Shown piece by piece: positions 1 to 10,215 of a stretch of 64,000 nt of DNA. This DNA comes from Prorocentrum cordatum. Lineage: Eukaryota > Sar > Dinophyceae > Prorocentrales > Prorocentraceae. Location of the stretch: positions 35,001 to 99,000 of the forward strand of contig CAUYUJ010021047.1 in assembly GCA_963575745.1 (NCBI GenBank). The letters run 5' to 3'. The position numbers and the translations under genes are program-made. Each line of letters opens with the position of its first letter. Position 1 is the stretch's first letter. Under the pieces are notes generated by a model. That model saw only the letters and a program-made list of their open reading frames with translations, did not search any database and was not told the origin of the DNA.

Positions 1-2
1 CG

Positions 3-365
3 GCGCAGGCGGCGCCGGCTCCCCCTCCGCCGCCGCGCCGGCGGACCCGGGCAGCGATTGAGGCCGGCGGGGTCGTCGCGCCTCCTGCGCCGGCCGAGGC
101 AGCGCGCGCCCTCTTCGCAGGCGCCGCATGGAGGGTGCACGCAGCTGCGCAGGGCCCGGGCTGGGTGGCGTGCCTGCGTTGCGGCGCTTCGGCGGCGCGG
201 TGGGCGCAGCTGTCGGCGAGGCCCTGCCCGGGGTGGGCGCTGGCGCTGCCCCCGCGGGCGGCGATGCTGCTGCTGACGCCGGCGGTGCGTGCCGGCGGTG
301 GCTCGGAGGCTTGGCGGGCCGCCTTGGAGGCGCGGCTGCGGGCTCGGCCGGGGCCGCCAGACTAG
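3..365 (+). CDS. C-terminal fragment of a retroelement-like ORF with a CxxCG zinc ribbon
   Basis: The frame is open from the window edge to a TAG at 363-365. It is Ala/Pro/Arg-rich and contains a C-L-R-C-G motif followed by a Cys-Pro pair about 18 residues later. That spacing resembles the C-terminal zinc-ribbon module at the end of ORF2 in the two LINE copies of this window (C-C-T-A-C-G) and in the broken ORF at 60690-61118 (C-N-V-C-G-A-Y). I infer the tail of another retroelement or retroelement-derived ORF whose upstream part lies outside the window. GC content is so high that open frames are common by chance, so the motif, not the length, is the evidence. Two other plus frames are also open here and have no such motif. 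Confidence 0.4.
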   Translation, partial: AQAAPAPPPPPRRRTRAAIEAGGVVAPPAPAEAARALFAGAAWRVHAAAQGPGWVACLRCGASAARWAQLSARPCPGWALALPPRAAMLLLTPAVRAGGGSEAWRAALEARLRARPGPPD

Positions 366-1633
366 TTATTTCGTAATTCGGTGCACCTCCTCCCCCCTCC
401 TCCTCCTCCTCCTCCTCTCTCTTCAGCCGCGGGGCGCCCTGTTCGCATCGTAAAAAAAGTGCAAACAGGCGTGCGGACATGGGCCAGGGAGGGGGCCACG
501 TGGACCTTCCTGCTAGGGCCGCAGGTGCAGTTCCTAGCGGAGCCCGATTTGTGTGAGAGGTGTGCCGAGATTGATGGGCCGGCCCCATGCGGACCGTTCC
601 ACCGGGACCGCGGGTGGAACTCCCCCAAAGGCATCTGTGACTACATTATCGCCGTGCTTGGGCACGTCCATCCTGGGCCGCAGCGATTTGCGCGTTGGCC
701 TCCTAGCTTAGGGTTCTGGCCAGGCACGGTGGCGGTGCAGCGATGTCTTCTGCGAATGTCAGAGGACCAAACCCAGTCAACAACTTACCGTCCTGAGCTT
801 GCGCATACGACGACGGCCAGTGGGCTTGTCGGCTCGATTCCCGCGTTTGCCCCGTCCCTTTTGTTTCGGGCAGAGCTGTATTTCTGACGGTGTATTCGGC
901 TGGCCAAGTGCGCGTGAAATCAGACCCTTTGGACGCGACCTGTGCGCGTGCGTTCTCCGCTCGGGTCGGCACTTGCTTGTGCGCGATAGGTCACGTGATT
1001 CGCGCGGTGGTGGGGGCTCGAGGGTTCGGGCTGGTTCCCGAACCTTCTGTTCTTCTGGGGTCATCCGGAGGGCTCGTCCTTCAGGACGGCCGGTTTGTAT
1101 TCTTGGTGTGTTTGTGAAGTTATCGTTCGCTGGTACGGGGCGGCGACTCTCGGGCCAGTGCAAGCGCGGGGCCCGACGTGTCCTCATCGTGAATGGTCGG
1201 CCACGTGTTCTTTCAAAACGATGGTATGGTCACGTTCCAATTGTCGTTGTCTCTGTGAATTGATGACGTTGGGGCGCGCATTATCCAGTCATGGGCGTTC
1301 TTGTCGACGCGATGCTCGCCGCTGAAATTCTAAAATGATTAGCCTAGGTTTTGATTGCCCCAATTTTGACCAAAACACGTCCCGTCGTGATTCTGTTCAC
1401 GACGCTAATTATCATGTCTGGTTGCGGAAGAACTTCGAGAGAGTCGAGGAACTAAACACGGCATACGCTCAATTTCTCGGAGACCCGCGCGGATTTCCTG
1501 GATCGGCGTTGGGCCCCCTTCCTGCGCTCCTCGCGCCAGGGAGGGGGTTACAGCGCCGATCCAGGACATCCGCGCGGACCTCCAATAACATTTTGTCTAT
1601 GCAGTTGTTCCGTGCTTCCTCCAGACTCTACAG
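366..1633 (+). other. Non-coding stretch, probably intron upstream of the first visible Deg exon
   Basis: No exon with a recognisable protein family is seen here. The Ser-protease exons that should precede the PDZ exon at 1634 are absent (no GNSGG-type motif), so they must lie left of the window. The stretch holds a short CT-rich tract at about 387-420 and an inverted repeat at 1479-1583; otherwise I see nothing. Confidence 0.5.
1479..1583. repeat. Inverted repeat, divergent member of the GCGC-hairpin family
   Basis: The left arm (core CCGCGCGGATTTCCTGGATC) is repeated inverted on the right (GATCCAGGACATCCGCGCGG) around a loop of about 45 bp. The arms match the ends of the elements at 42739-42867 and 45128-45252 with several differences, so this is an older copy of the same hairpin family. 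Confidence 0.6.
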
Positions 1634-1770
1634 AGGTGCTGGCCCACTTCGTGGCTGGGTTCCGGCGCCTCGGCCGCTACGGCGGCTTCGGCCACCACGG
1701 CTTCGCGGTGCAGCCGCTGGAGAACCGCGCGCTGCGGGGCCTCTTGGGCGCCTCGTCGGGCGGCATCCTG
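1634..1770 (+). CDS. Deg/HtrA-type protease, exon 1 visible (start of first PDZ region)
   Basis: The exon encodes EVLAHFVAGFRRLGRYGGF...LENRALRGLLG...GGIL, which matches the segment joining the protease domain to the PDZ domain in plant-type Deg proteases (HF..Y...GRY.GF, then ALR..LG). Deg proteins are ATP-independent serine proteases/chaperones of organelles or nucleus; the family's catalytic triad lies in earlier exons that are not in this window. The acceptor is CTCTACAG at 1626-1633 and the exon starts with two bases of a split codon. The donor is taken as CTG|GCGACG at 1770/1771 (a GC donor), because joining to the next exon gives GGIL-VKRVEP, which fits the family without a gap. A GT donor 18 nt downstream (AAC|GTAAGC) keeps phase but would add six residues. 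Seven exons (1634-1770, 2894-3042, 3352-3508, 6509-6610, 11854-12016, 13361-13440, 14033-14305) give about 350 codons. Confidence 0.75.
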
Positions 1771-2893
1771 GCGACGAGGACCCCCAACGTAAGCACGAGG
1801 CTGGGATGTGTCCACATCCACCGATTGATTAACCGATCTTCCCTTAGGCCCGGGAGAGGTTGGATAAGGATATGATCGGGCCCCTGGGGCCCACATGTGT
1901 CCGACAGGGCGTGTTCTGTGGATTTTTGTGAGGGGAGGGTTTGATTTGCCCCCCCCCCCCTTCCCCCCCTTCGACCCTTTGAAGGGGCGGGGGGGGGGTC
2001 GGCGGGGGCCCTCCTGCCCCAGTGGCAGCCGACGCCGGCGAGCGCGGGCGCCAGCGCCGTCGGGCAACGACGGTTGACGGTTGAGCTCTCTAGCACGATG
2101 CTAGGAAGGCTGGGCCGAGCCCCCGTGGGTTTCGGTGAGAGCCGGATGTTGCTGTGCTGAGATTGTGTACTCCAGATTTCGTAATAAAGGGAGGGGGTCT
2201 CATTTCGGAGGGGGTCTCTTCCAGGCCATCTTGGAGGGCCTGGGGGGGTCTGGGGACGATGTTTCGGAGGGTTCTCCCACGGGGGGGGGGTCTGAAATGG
2301 CTTGTCTTGGAGGGTCCAGACCCCCTCCCTTTTATTACGAGATCTGGAGTATGAGATGGACCGAGCCTCAGGAGTTATCAAGTCGAGCTACGTCCAGACA
2401 TATAGTAGGATTGCATTCGAGTGGGGTCGGGCTTGGCCAGGATACTCTTACAGCTGGATCGTTGTGTAGTAGAATTACATTCGAGTTGGACCGAGCCTGG
2501 TCAGGATTCACCTTCCAGATATTAAAGTTATATCCAGCTGTACGATGATCCGATTACATGTTGATCGTTGGCTATGCTTATATTCAGCCCCCTCTGGTCA
2601 GAGAGGCCGTGTCAGGCCCCCACAACCTCCGCGGTGTTCCGGGCGGCTTCATATGTTTTAGGAGAGGGGGGGCGGCTCCGATGCGTCCAGGGACGTTTTC
2701 CAAACAAGCCTCCGCCAAACGTTTCCGTTCGTATGCTCACATCCACCGCCCCCACGCGGACCTGGCCCGCACACGTCGCGTTCGTTCGTTTCACGACGCG
2801 AGCGGCGAGCATCTTCGAGACCACGCCTGGGCGGGGGGCCGTTCCGGGCCCCCCCGGTGGGTGGCGGCGCTCTGCGGGTGCCGCCCCTCGCAG
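1771..2893 (+). other. Deg intron 1 (GC-AG), carrying a MITE-TA copy
   Basis: It runs from GCGACGAGG to CCCCTCGCAG. It contains poly-C/poly-G runs (about 1950-2000) and the 184-bp TA-flanked element at 2168-2351 in reverse orientation. The remainder shows nothing recognisable. Confidence 0.6.
2168..2351 (-). mobile_element. MITE-TA copy 1 (Tc1/mariner-like MITE with TA target duplication)
   Basis: The ends are inverted repeats of about 30 bp: TA-CTCCAGATTTCGTAATAAA on the left and the complement of CTCCAGATCTCGTAATAAAA on the right, each continuing into AGGGAGGGGGTCT. TA flanks both ends. The interior is poly-G/C rich and has no ORF. It is the reverse complement of the copies at 48276-48458 and 59137-59318. 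Length, TIR and TA duplication fit a non-autonomous Tc1/mariner (Stowaway-like) element; no transposase is present. Confidence 0.85.
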
Positions 2894-3042
2894 GTGAAGC
2901 GCGTGGAGCCCACGGCGCCCGCCGCCCGCCTGCTCGAGCGGCGCGACGTGCTGCTGTCCATCGGGGGGCTGCCCATCGGCAGCGGCGGCACGGTGCCGTT
3001 CCGGGGCCGCGAGCGCATCGCGTTCTCCTACGTGGCCTCCAG
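2894..3042 (+). CDS. Deg/HtrA-type protease, exon 2 (PDZ core)
   Basis: It begins right after CCCTCGCAG and encodes VKRVEPTAPAARLL, then DVLLSIGGLPIGSGGTVPFR and RERIAFSY. The series RVEPTAPA, DVLLS, GTVPFR and ERIAFSY is the signature of the first PDZ domain of plant-type Deg proteases and is the clearest family evidence in the window. The exon starts in phase 0, matching the end of exon 1, and ends CCTCCAG|GTCGGG with two bases of a split codon. Confidence 0.8.
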
Positions 3043-3351
3043 GTCGGGTGCTGCTGGAGGCGCCCCTGCGTGGGCCAAGGGGGCCCCCAGGATTTCCGCG
3101 GGGGCCTCCTCCTCCTCCTCCTCCTCCCTCCTCCTCCTCCTCCTCCTCCTCCTCCTCCCCTCCTCCTCCTCCTCCCTCCTCCCTCCTCTCCTCCTCCCTC
3201 CTCCTCCTCCTCCTCCTCCTCCTCCTCCTCCTCCTCCTCCCTCCTCCTCCTCCAGGAGCTCCCCTCTCGAGGCCCAGGAGGCCGCAGGAGCTCCGGCAGC
3301 ATCGAGAGCGGCAAGCCGGGGGCGCCCCGGGCCAGGGGCACCTTTTCACAG
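3043..3351 (+). other. Deg intron 2 (GT-AG)
   Basis: It starts GTCGGG and ends CCTTTTCACAG. About half of it is a (TCC)n tract on the coding strand at 3106-3253. Confidence 0.65.
3106..3253 (+). repeat. (TCC)n microsatellite
   Basis: It is a TCC/CTC run of about 150 bp with a few CCC and CTC interruptions, about 100 bp upstream of the next splice acceptor. Long Ser, Pro or Leu ORFs across it are repeat artefacts. Confidence 0.95.
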
Positions 3352-3508
3352 CGACCCCCGAGCCGGCCGCTTCCCGGGCGACGCCGTGCCCCTGGAGGTG
3401 CTGCGCGGCGGCCGGGCCTTCTCCTGCGAGCTGGAGCTCGCGTGGCCCCACCCCCTCGTGCCCATGCACCCGCCGCAGCCGCCGGCGTACCTCGTCTTCG
3501 GCGGCCTG
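3352..3508 (+). CDS. Deg/HtrA-type protease, exon 3 (end of PDZ, start of C-terminal Deg domain)
   Basis: It encodes FPGDAVPLEVLRGGRAFSCE, then PLVPMHPPQPPAYLVFGGL. Family members read similarly: a V-LRGG strand, then a PLVP.H......Y..FGG segment. The first base completes the codon split by intron 2, so phases agree. The donor is taken at GGCCTG|GTCCGG. Family members usually carry a short VF.PL stretch between FGG and the PYL that starts the next exon. It is absent from both, so either a micro-exon in the 3-kb intron was missed or this protein lacks it. Confidence 0.75.
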
Positions 3509-4395
3509 GTCCGGCGTCCTGCTCGTGTTCCCCGTGCTCCCGCCTGCCTCGCTCCTCCCTCCATCCTTCGCCGTCCTCCTCCTCCCCGCATCCTGCTCGT
3601 CTCCGGCTCCTCCGCCCTCATCCCTCCCAGGGCCCCATCTTTTCCCACCCATCTTCTAGCCCTGCCCCTCCTTCCTCTCGCCCCCTTCCTCTCTCCTTCC
3701 TCATCCCTCCCTTCGCGTCCCCCCTCCCCCGTCCTTCCTCCTCCCGCTTCCTCCCTCGTCCTCTCTGGGCCCCTGCTCCGCCAGAGGGCCAGTCCGTCGG
3801 GCCGACGGTGCGGGCTCGCTCGATCGCCTCGTCTTCCTCGTCCTCTCTCCCTCTATCTCCCTCCTCCTCGTCCTTCCCCCTCCCTATCTCCATCCCTCCC
3901 CCTTCCCCCTCTCTCTCCCTCCTCCTCCCACTTCCCCCTCCCACTTTCCCTCCTCCTCCCACTTCCCCCTCCCTCGTCCCTCCTCGTCCTTCCCCGCTTC
4001 CCCCTCCCTATCTCCATCCCTCCTCCCTTCCTTCTACTTTTGTTGTCCCCCTCCTACTGGGCCTCCCGCTGTAGACAGGTATGGGTCAAACCCTGGCGCC
4101 CTCGTGATTGTGCACCACGTCCACCCTTACCAAAAAAACACCCCTGCCAAACCCCGTTCCATCGTGGTTCCCCAAGAGGTCTGGACCCATTCCCCAAGAC
4201 CAGCTTCTCATCCTGAGTCGTCTTCGCATGGCCCCGGGCCCCCAGAGAACGCTGCCCGCACGGCGCGAGAAAAGTCAGGGTTCCCCCTTCTTCCCTTCCC
4301 TCCTCCCCCTCCCTTCCTCCCTTCGTCTCTCCACTCCTCCCCCTCCCTCCTCGCCCTCCCCCACCCTACTCCCGCTATCCCTCCTCTTCCTCTTC

Positions 4396-4735
4396 CCCAG
4401 AGGAGGACGAGGAGGAGGAGGAGGAGGAGGAGGATGAGGAGAGGAGGAGGAGGAGGAGGAGTAGAAGGAGGAGGAGGAGGAGGAGGAGGAGTAGGAGAGG
4501 AGGAGGAGGAGGAGGAGGAGGAGGATGAGGAGGAGGCAGCAGGAGGAGGAGAGGAGGAGGAGGAGGAGGAGGAGGAGGAGGAGGAGGGAGGAGGAGGAGG
4601 AGAGGAGGGGGAGGCGGAGGAGGCGGAGGAGGAGGAGGAGAGGAGGAGGAGTGCGGAGGAGGAGGAGGAGGAGGCGGAGGAGGAGGAGGAGGAGCCGGAG
4701 GAGGAGGAGGAGGCGGAGGAGGAGGAGGAGGAGCC
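4396..4735 (+). repeat. (GGA)n microsatellite
   Basis: About 340 bp of GAG/GGA/AGG repeats with GCG and GTA interruptions. All six frames are open across it, so ORFs here are not evidence for a gene. Confidence 0.95.
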
Positions 4736-5560
4736 GCGTCCTGCTCCCGTGCCTCCGCCGAGCGCCGCCTCTCCGTCACGACTCGAGGGTCGAGGGCAGA
4801 TTGGAGCCAGGAGCTCCAGGCCCAGGCCTCCGCTGGTCCAACCTGCTCCGCCGGGGGCCCTCTTCGGGGCGCCCCGGGGAGGCCAAAAGCTCGAGAGTTC
4901 GGGACTCCAGAGACGGGGGTCAGAGCAAACCGGGGTCAGCCAGAGCGCCAGAAGTTGCAGGATCCTGCAGAGCCTGACACTGACCCCGGGTCTGGATTGA
5001 CCTGGGCCGGTAGATCCCCGAAGAGTGTTTTTGTTGTGCTCTGTGCCATGTCGCGTGTTATGCCTCCTACCCTCCCCCCCCTTCCCCCCCGCCATAACGT
5101 AACGCTCCCCCCCCTCAGTGAGTCCCTGGCACTGCCGCAGTGCGTCTGGCACCAGTCGGGGGGGCGGGGGGGCGCTACGTTATGCCCCGTCCCGCCCCCC
5201 CCCCCTATACGGCTCGTTATTGCCGCGAATGCAAACAAGCTCTCCTTCAACGTCCCCCTCCCCGGAACTCCGACGTCGTGACTCGACTGTTTCAGCTCGC
5301 TGGCTCGCAGCAGTTCGTCCTGGGCGTTGCTTGTTTTCTCGGCGGCGGGCGAGGGTGGGAGAAGTGTAAGAAGAAGGAGCGAGGTCTTCTCGGCAAGCGG
5401 TGGGGCCTCCTCCTCCTCCTCCTCCTCCTCCTCCTCCTCCTCCTCCTCCTCCTCCTCCTGGGAAGGCTTTTGAACAATTTGCCGGAAGGTCCTTGGGCTT
5501 CCGTGCCTTCTCTAAAGGCCCGCCCCTTCTCGCTTCCACTCGCTCTCGCTACAAGAGCTT

Positions 5561-5693
5561 TGCACATGCACCGATCCTGGCCAGGCCCATCCTGGGCCCA
5601 GGATCGGTGTATGCGTCTTCCTGCCAAAGGCAGGAGGGCGTAAGCATTTGTCCTGGGCTCAGGATGGGCCTGGCCAGAATCGGTATATGTGCA
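5561..5693. mobile_element. Hairpin element with about 43-bp inverted arms
   Basis: The left arm runs TGCACATGCACCGATCCTGG then CCAGGCCCATCCTGGGCC. The right arm, read inverted, is TGCACATATACCGATTCTGG then CCAGGCCCATCCTGAGCC. Only about five differences separate the arms and the loop is about 45 bp. It has no ORF. It is a MITE-like foldback; no flanking duplication was recognised. Confidence 0.65.
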
Positions 5694-5860
5694 TAGTTTT
5701 CTTTCCTCTTCATTTTTTGTTGCGACGAACCTGTCCCCCGAGAGCGGTCCCTGGATGTCGAACTGAGAGCGCACGAATTTACAGCTAACCAGCAAATGTC
5801 GTCGGACACCTTTTGGTCCTCCCTCTGTTCGGGAGCCTCGAATGAACAGGCTCGTGGGGG

Positions 5861-6230
5861 GGGTGCCTCGGCCTCCTCGTCCTCCTCATCCTCATCCTCC
5901 TCCTCCTGATCCCTCCTCCCTGCTCTCTCATCCCTCCTCCCTGCTCTCTCCTCCTTTCTCCCCCCTCCCCCCCTCCCTCCTCCCACTCCTACTCCTTCCT
6001 CCTCCTCCTCCTCCTCCTCCTCCTCCTCCTCCTCCTCCTCCTCCTTCTCCTCGTCCTCCTCCTCCTCCCCCTCCTCCTCCTCCTCCCTACTCCTCCTCTC
6101 CTCCTCCTCCTCTCCTCCTCCTCCTCCTTCTCCCCTCCTCCCTCCTCCCCTCCCTCCCTCCTCCCCCTCCTCCTCCCCCCCTCCTCCTCCCCCTCCTCCT
6201 CCCTTCTCCCCGTCCTCCTCCCCCCTCCCC
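5861..6230 (+). repeat. (CCT)n/(TCC)n-rich tract
   Basis: Pyrimidine-rich trinucleotide repeat with a pure core at about 5998-6045, interrupted by CCC and CTT units. Confidence 0.9.
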
Positions 6231-6508
6231 AATTGCCCACTCATCGCCAACGGTTGCCCGATGGCCTACGCCGCCCAGGGACGTGCGGAGTCGCTGTCGG
6301 GGGCCCATTGCCCATCTATCCACGGTGTATCGCCGATTCGAGCTCGATGTGTCTCCCCTCGAGCCGCCCCGAAAACATAACGTTTCCCGTCTCCTTATTC
6401 CCCTCCTCCTCCTCCTCCTCTCCTCCTCCTCCTCTTCCTCCTCATCCGCTTCCTCCGCCTCCTCCGCCTCCTCTTCCTCCTCCTCCTCCTCCTCCTCCTC
6501 CTCCTCAG

Positions 6509-6610
6509 CCGTACCTGCGGTCGGAGTGGGGCGACGGCTTCGAGGAGAGGGCGCCCGTGTGCCTCGTGGAGCCGTGGCTCAAGAACGAGCGCGAGTTCGA
6601 GGGGCAGGAG
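6509..6610 (+). CDS. Deg/HtrA-type protease, exon 4
   Basis: It encodes PYLRSEWGDGFEERAPVCLV, then EPWLKNEREFEGQE: 34 codons, phase 0 at both ends. The PYL...YG....APV.L pattern follows the FGG segment in family members. The acceptor is formed by a (CTC)n microsatellite ending in CAG. The donor is GAG|GCGGGG, again a GC donor, and joining to exon 5 gives GQE-VVVLS. The 9-mer TGGCTCAAG inside this exon also occurs in the spliced leader, but here it is ordinary coding sequence. Confidence 0.6.
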
Positions 6611-6761
6611 GCGGGGGGGCCACCGCCCACCAGGAGCCAGCCCGACCCCAGCCCCCGCAGGCCCCCGGGTGGCCCTCCGTGCCCAGTGGGAAGAAGCATC
6701 CAAGAGCACCGGGAGCGCACGGGTGGAGCCCGTGCGCCCCCCCCCCCCCTCTCTGCACGCA

Positions 6762-6957
6762 CGAAATGGGTACTGAAAGAATGGGCAGAATGCCCAACAG
6801 CGGATCTTGTTCATTTTGGACAGGGCTCGCTGTCCACGCCGCCATGGCCTGTGTCCATTCGAGACAGGAGGCCGCCTGCCCAACAGCGGCCGCTGTTGGT
6901 TTGGGGCAACATTTGCTGTTGGGCATGGTACCCATTTTTGTCGGTACCCATTTCGGG
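6762..6957. mobile_element. Inverted-repeat (MITE-like) element
   Basis: The left end CGAAATGGGTACTGA...ATGCCCAACAGCGG is mirrored by the right end, which read inverted is CGAAATGGGTACCGA...ATGCCCAACAGCAA. The arms are about 45 bp with a small gap. The interior has a second palindrome at CAACAGCGGCCGCTGTTG. No ORF and no clear target duplication. Confidence 0.6.
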
Positions 6958-7443
6958 CGTCCAAACCCTCCAGCCCGAAGTGTGGGGGCTTCCGGTCGGG
7001 TGGGGGTGGCTTTGGGCCCCTGGCGCAGTCCAGGCGCATCGAGCCATCCTCGCGCACGCTGGCGCTCCTGGGGCCCAAAGAGGGGCGTCGTTGCTTCTTT
7101 TCCCGTCCCGTAGTTTCGGCGGCCCGACCGTAGGTTGTCAGGGGGGGTCCAGGACCCCCGGCCCTCGGCATCGAGGTTCGGAGGTGTTGCCAGTCTGTCG
7201 CCTTCTCCGGGGCGTCTTGGGGGCTTCCTCGCTGCCGCGGCTGCATCCGCCCTCGGAAGTCTGGTCAGGGCGCGCCCCAGAGCCCTGGACGCGTGGACCC
7301 ACGGAGCCAGACGTCCTCGCGTCGCGACAGCACGGACGGCGGGAGGCTGCTGGCATCTTTGGAAGGCCTCGGGGGCCCTCGCAGGGGCCGCGAGAAGGAC
7401 TCGGGATGGAACGGCGGCGTCTCGGCGAGGCAGTCCAGAGGCA

Positions 7444-7605
7444 AGGAGGAGGAGGAGGAGGAGGAGGAGGAGGAGGAGGAGGAGGAGGAGGAGGAGGAGG
7501 AGGGGGAGGAGGGGAGGGGAGGAGGGAGGAGGGAGGAGGAGGGGGAGGAGGGGGAGGAGGAGGAGGAGGAGGAAGAGGAGGAGGAGGAGGGGGAGGAGGA
7601 GCACG
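7444..7605 (+). repeat. (GGA)n microsatellite
   Basis: GGA/GAG repeat of about 160 bp inside Deg intron 4. Confidence 0.95.
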
Positions 7606-7937
7606 AGGCCCGAGCTCTCGGGAGCTGCCGGGGGGGCGGAGGACCGGAGCAGCACCCGGGTGCAGAGAGGCCGGAGAAGGGGCGGCGGGAGGCGAGCCGC
7701 AGCGGCCGCACGCGCACGCCACCAGTCTCCTCTCCTCTCGACTCCCGCCCGCGGGTCTCGAGGTTGGTCGGCCTCCCTCTGTGATAGGGCGCAGTTTCGT
7801 GCAGGATTCACGGCTGGCCTCAGCATCGGCGCCGGCAGATCCCACATCCGTTGCCGAAACCAGCCTGATTCGGCCGAAGCCCGCGCAGTTCGGTTCGCTC
7901 CCGCTGCAATCGGGCTAAATCTTGGGCTTGATGGCTG

Positions 7938-8060
7938 AATCATTCAGCCATTCAATGGCCCCTTCAATGGCGGCCATTGAATGGCTGAATGATTGGCCAT
8001 CAATGGCCCCTACGAAGCGTGGGTGGGGCCATTCAATGGCCCCTTCACCACGCTTCGTAG
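7938..8060. repeat. Two adjacent perfect palindromes
   Basis: A 23-bp arm at 7938-7960 (AATCATTCAGCCATTCAATG plus GCC) is perfectly inverted at 7972-7994. A 13-bp arm CTACGAAGCGTGG at 8010-8022 is perfectly inverted at 8048-8060. The GGCCATTGAATGG motif recurs between them. It looks like a compact foldback element, or two, one beside the other. Confidence 0.75.
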
Positions 8061-8654
8061 CCCTCCACATACCCTTCTGTCGAAGGCCTCCCAGGAGTTG
8101 CCTCCCGATGATGTCTCTCGCAGCTTTTGGCCTTGACACGGACTGCGCACTCCATCCACTCGGCCCCGCGCCGGCTCGAGCACAGACCCGCTCGGCCCCC
8201 CGTGTCGCGCCCCTTGCTCCGCTTCGCGGCCTTCCGTCGTGGGGAGGGCGCCGCAGCTACAAATTCAGGCTCGGACGCGGAGCTCACCGTGGGTTTGCCC
8301 TGGTGCCGTCTTCGTCTACTCAGGCGCGTTCAGGACAGAGGGCGCGGCGACAGCGCGAACGTGATTTACCCCTATCGCCTGGGCTGTTTCTCCTCTCTTG
8401 GAGACGGGAGCTCGTTTGGCGCGTCGACTGATTTTCCGCAGATCTGGGCGACGCAGAAAGATCGCGTTACGGCCCCTCCCTCGCCAGCGCTGTCTTTGGG
8501 GGGGGGGCATGCCTGGGCCCGGAGAGGCCGTCAAGAAACGGCTCGTCAGGGAGAGCCAGCCACAGGGGATGGGGGTCGCAATTGCACGGGGCCCACGCCA
8601 CGGTGCAAGTGCAACGTCGTCGGACGTGGGTGGAGTAGCCGATGCTGGTTTTGA

Positions 8655-8823
8655 CAATGTTGACCATGGCGATGACGCGTTCGATGACGGTGCTGGTTAC
8701 GATGACGTCAACGTCAACGACGAGGACGATGACGATGACGATAGTGATGATGACGAAGGTGATGATGATGACGAAGATGATGATGATGATGCTGATGCTG
8801 ATGATGATGATGATGATGATGAA

Positions 8824-8884
<61 letters not shown>

Positions 8885-8902
8885 CTGATGATGATGATGA
8901 TT

Positions 8903-8944
<42 letters not shown>

Positions 8945-8995
8945 TTGATGATGATGCTGATGCTGATGATGATGATGAGATGATGATGATGATGA

Positions 8996-9067
<72 letters not shown>

Positions 9068-9205
9068 GGTGGTGGTGGTGGTGGTGGTGGTGGTGGTGGT
9101 GGTGGTGGTGATGGTGGTGGTGGTGATGATGATGATGATGGTGATGATGATGTTGATGATGTTGATGATGATGACGATGATGAGGATGCTGACAAGCAGG
9201 ATAAC
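8655..9205 (+). repeat. (GAT)n block with an internal (TGG)n segment
   Basis: About 550 bp of GAT/ATG trinucleotides passing into pure TGG at about 9052-9110 and back to GAT, with GAC and GCT variants at the edges. Asp, Met, His and Ile homopolymer ORFs come from this repeat. Confidence 0.95.
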
Positions 9206-9576
9206 AAGGATGAGGAGGACGATGGCCAGTGTAAACCCAAGAGTCATCAACGATGTTGGAATAAACCCTCCCTCCAAGCTCCCTCTTCATAGGCCCCTAT
9301 AAGGGTTCATTTCCACAGAAACTGCTTCTTTGAACGGCAACCGTTTGAAGACCCTGAAGCATGCCAAAACATCGTTTTGGGTATTCCAACGGCACGGATC
9401 AACCTCGCTGTTGCTTCCTGACGATCCTGGGTCGTGCCAGAACGCCATTCCTGAGACCACCGCGAATCGAAGGAACTAGGAACTATTGCTCTCTCGTAGC
9501 CCTGAATCCTTCCAACGCGCCATTTCTGGTACGCTGATCCTGGGAACCCGTGAATATCTTGCAACGTTAAACGACG

Positions 9577-9903
9577 AATGTGCGCGGCGCTTAGGCGAAA
9601 GCCACATTTTGAAAGGGAGCCGCCCTCAGCCCTTGAAACTCTTACACAAGTTAAAAATTGAATGTGCGCAGCGCTACGGGGAGAGCCACATGTTGAACAG
9701 GAGCCGCCCTCAATCCGTGACATTCTTGCACATGTTCAAAATAATGTGCGCGGCGCTAAGGGCGAGAGCCCCATTTTGAAAACGATTCGCCATCAATCCG
9801 TGAAGCTCTTGCACCGTTTGAAATCGAATGTGCGCGGCGCTAATGTGAGAGCCGCATTGTGAAAACGACCCGCCCTCAATCTGTGAAACGGTCGTCAACG
9901 TTT
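9577..9903 (+). repeat. Tandem array, about 83-bp unit, four units
   Basis: Units start AATGTGCGCGGCGC at 9577, 9661, 9743 and 9827 and continue through GCCACATTTTGAAA, CCGCCCTCAATCCGTGA and a CTTGCAC motif. Periods are 82-84 bp. Units differ at many positions, so the array is old. It has no coding signal. Confidence 0.85.
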
Positions 9904-10015
9904 AAGCTTTAGAGTCGTGAGTAGTGAGGGAGTCGCAGGCGAAACGCCCAGCCCGCCCTATAAACGTGCTTAGCTTCGGGGTGCGACAGGGAGAAGTTGC
10001 TTAGATGGAGAAGGA

Positions 10016-10215
10016 AGTGATGATGTTGCTGATGTTCATGCTGATGATGATGGCGGTGATGCTGCTGATGATGATGACGATGCGTGTGCTGATGATGATG
10101 TTGGAGATGGTAACGATTATGTTGATGATGGTGATGGTGATGATGGTGATACAGATGTTGATGCTGATACTGCTGCTGATGATACTGATGAGGGTGTGTT
10201 TGCTGATGCAGATGC
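10016..10215 (+). repeat. Degenerate GAT-type repeat
   Basis: GATGATG/CTGATG repeats with many substitutions; probably a decayed microsatellite. Confidence 0.8.

Larger units (their letters stand above)
3509..6508 (+). other. Deg intron 3 (GT-AG), about 3 kb of simple sequence and hairpins
   Basis: Contents in order are a CT-rich low-complexity stretch (about 3540-4050), a (GGA)n block (4396-4735), poly-C/G-rich sequence (about 5060-5210), (CTC)n (5406-5459), an inverted repeat (5561-5693) and CCT-rich sequence (5861-6230 and 6400-6507). The last CTC run passes directly into the acceptor CTCCTCAG. No further exon could be identified. Confidence 0.55.

Noticed and set aside
1789-1790. Canonical GT donor of Deg exon 1 (AAC|GTAAGC)
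   Set aside because: It keeps phase but adds six residues within a conserved PDZ strand; the GC donor 18 nt upstream gives a gap-free family fit. It is kept as an alternative only.
4375-5000. Glu-rich and Pro-rich ORFs over the (GGA)n block
   Set aside because: Both strands and all frames are open over the trinucleotide repeat; there is no coding signature outside it.
6574-6582. TGGCTCAAG as a second spliced-leader relict
   Set aside because: Only 9 of 22 positions match and it lies inside a conserved Deg exon, encoding WLK.
8655-9205. Asp-, Met-, His- and Ile-rich ORFs
   Set aside because: They are translations of the (GAT)n/(TGG)n repeat in different frames.
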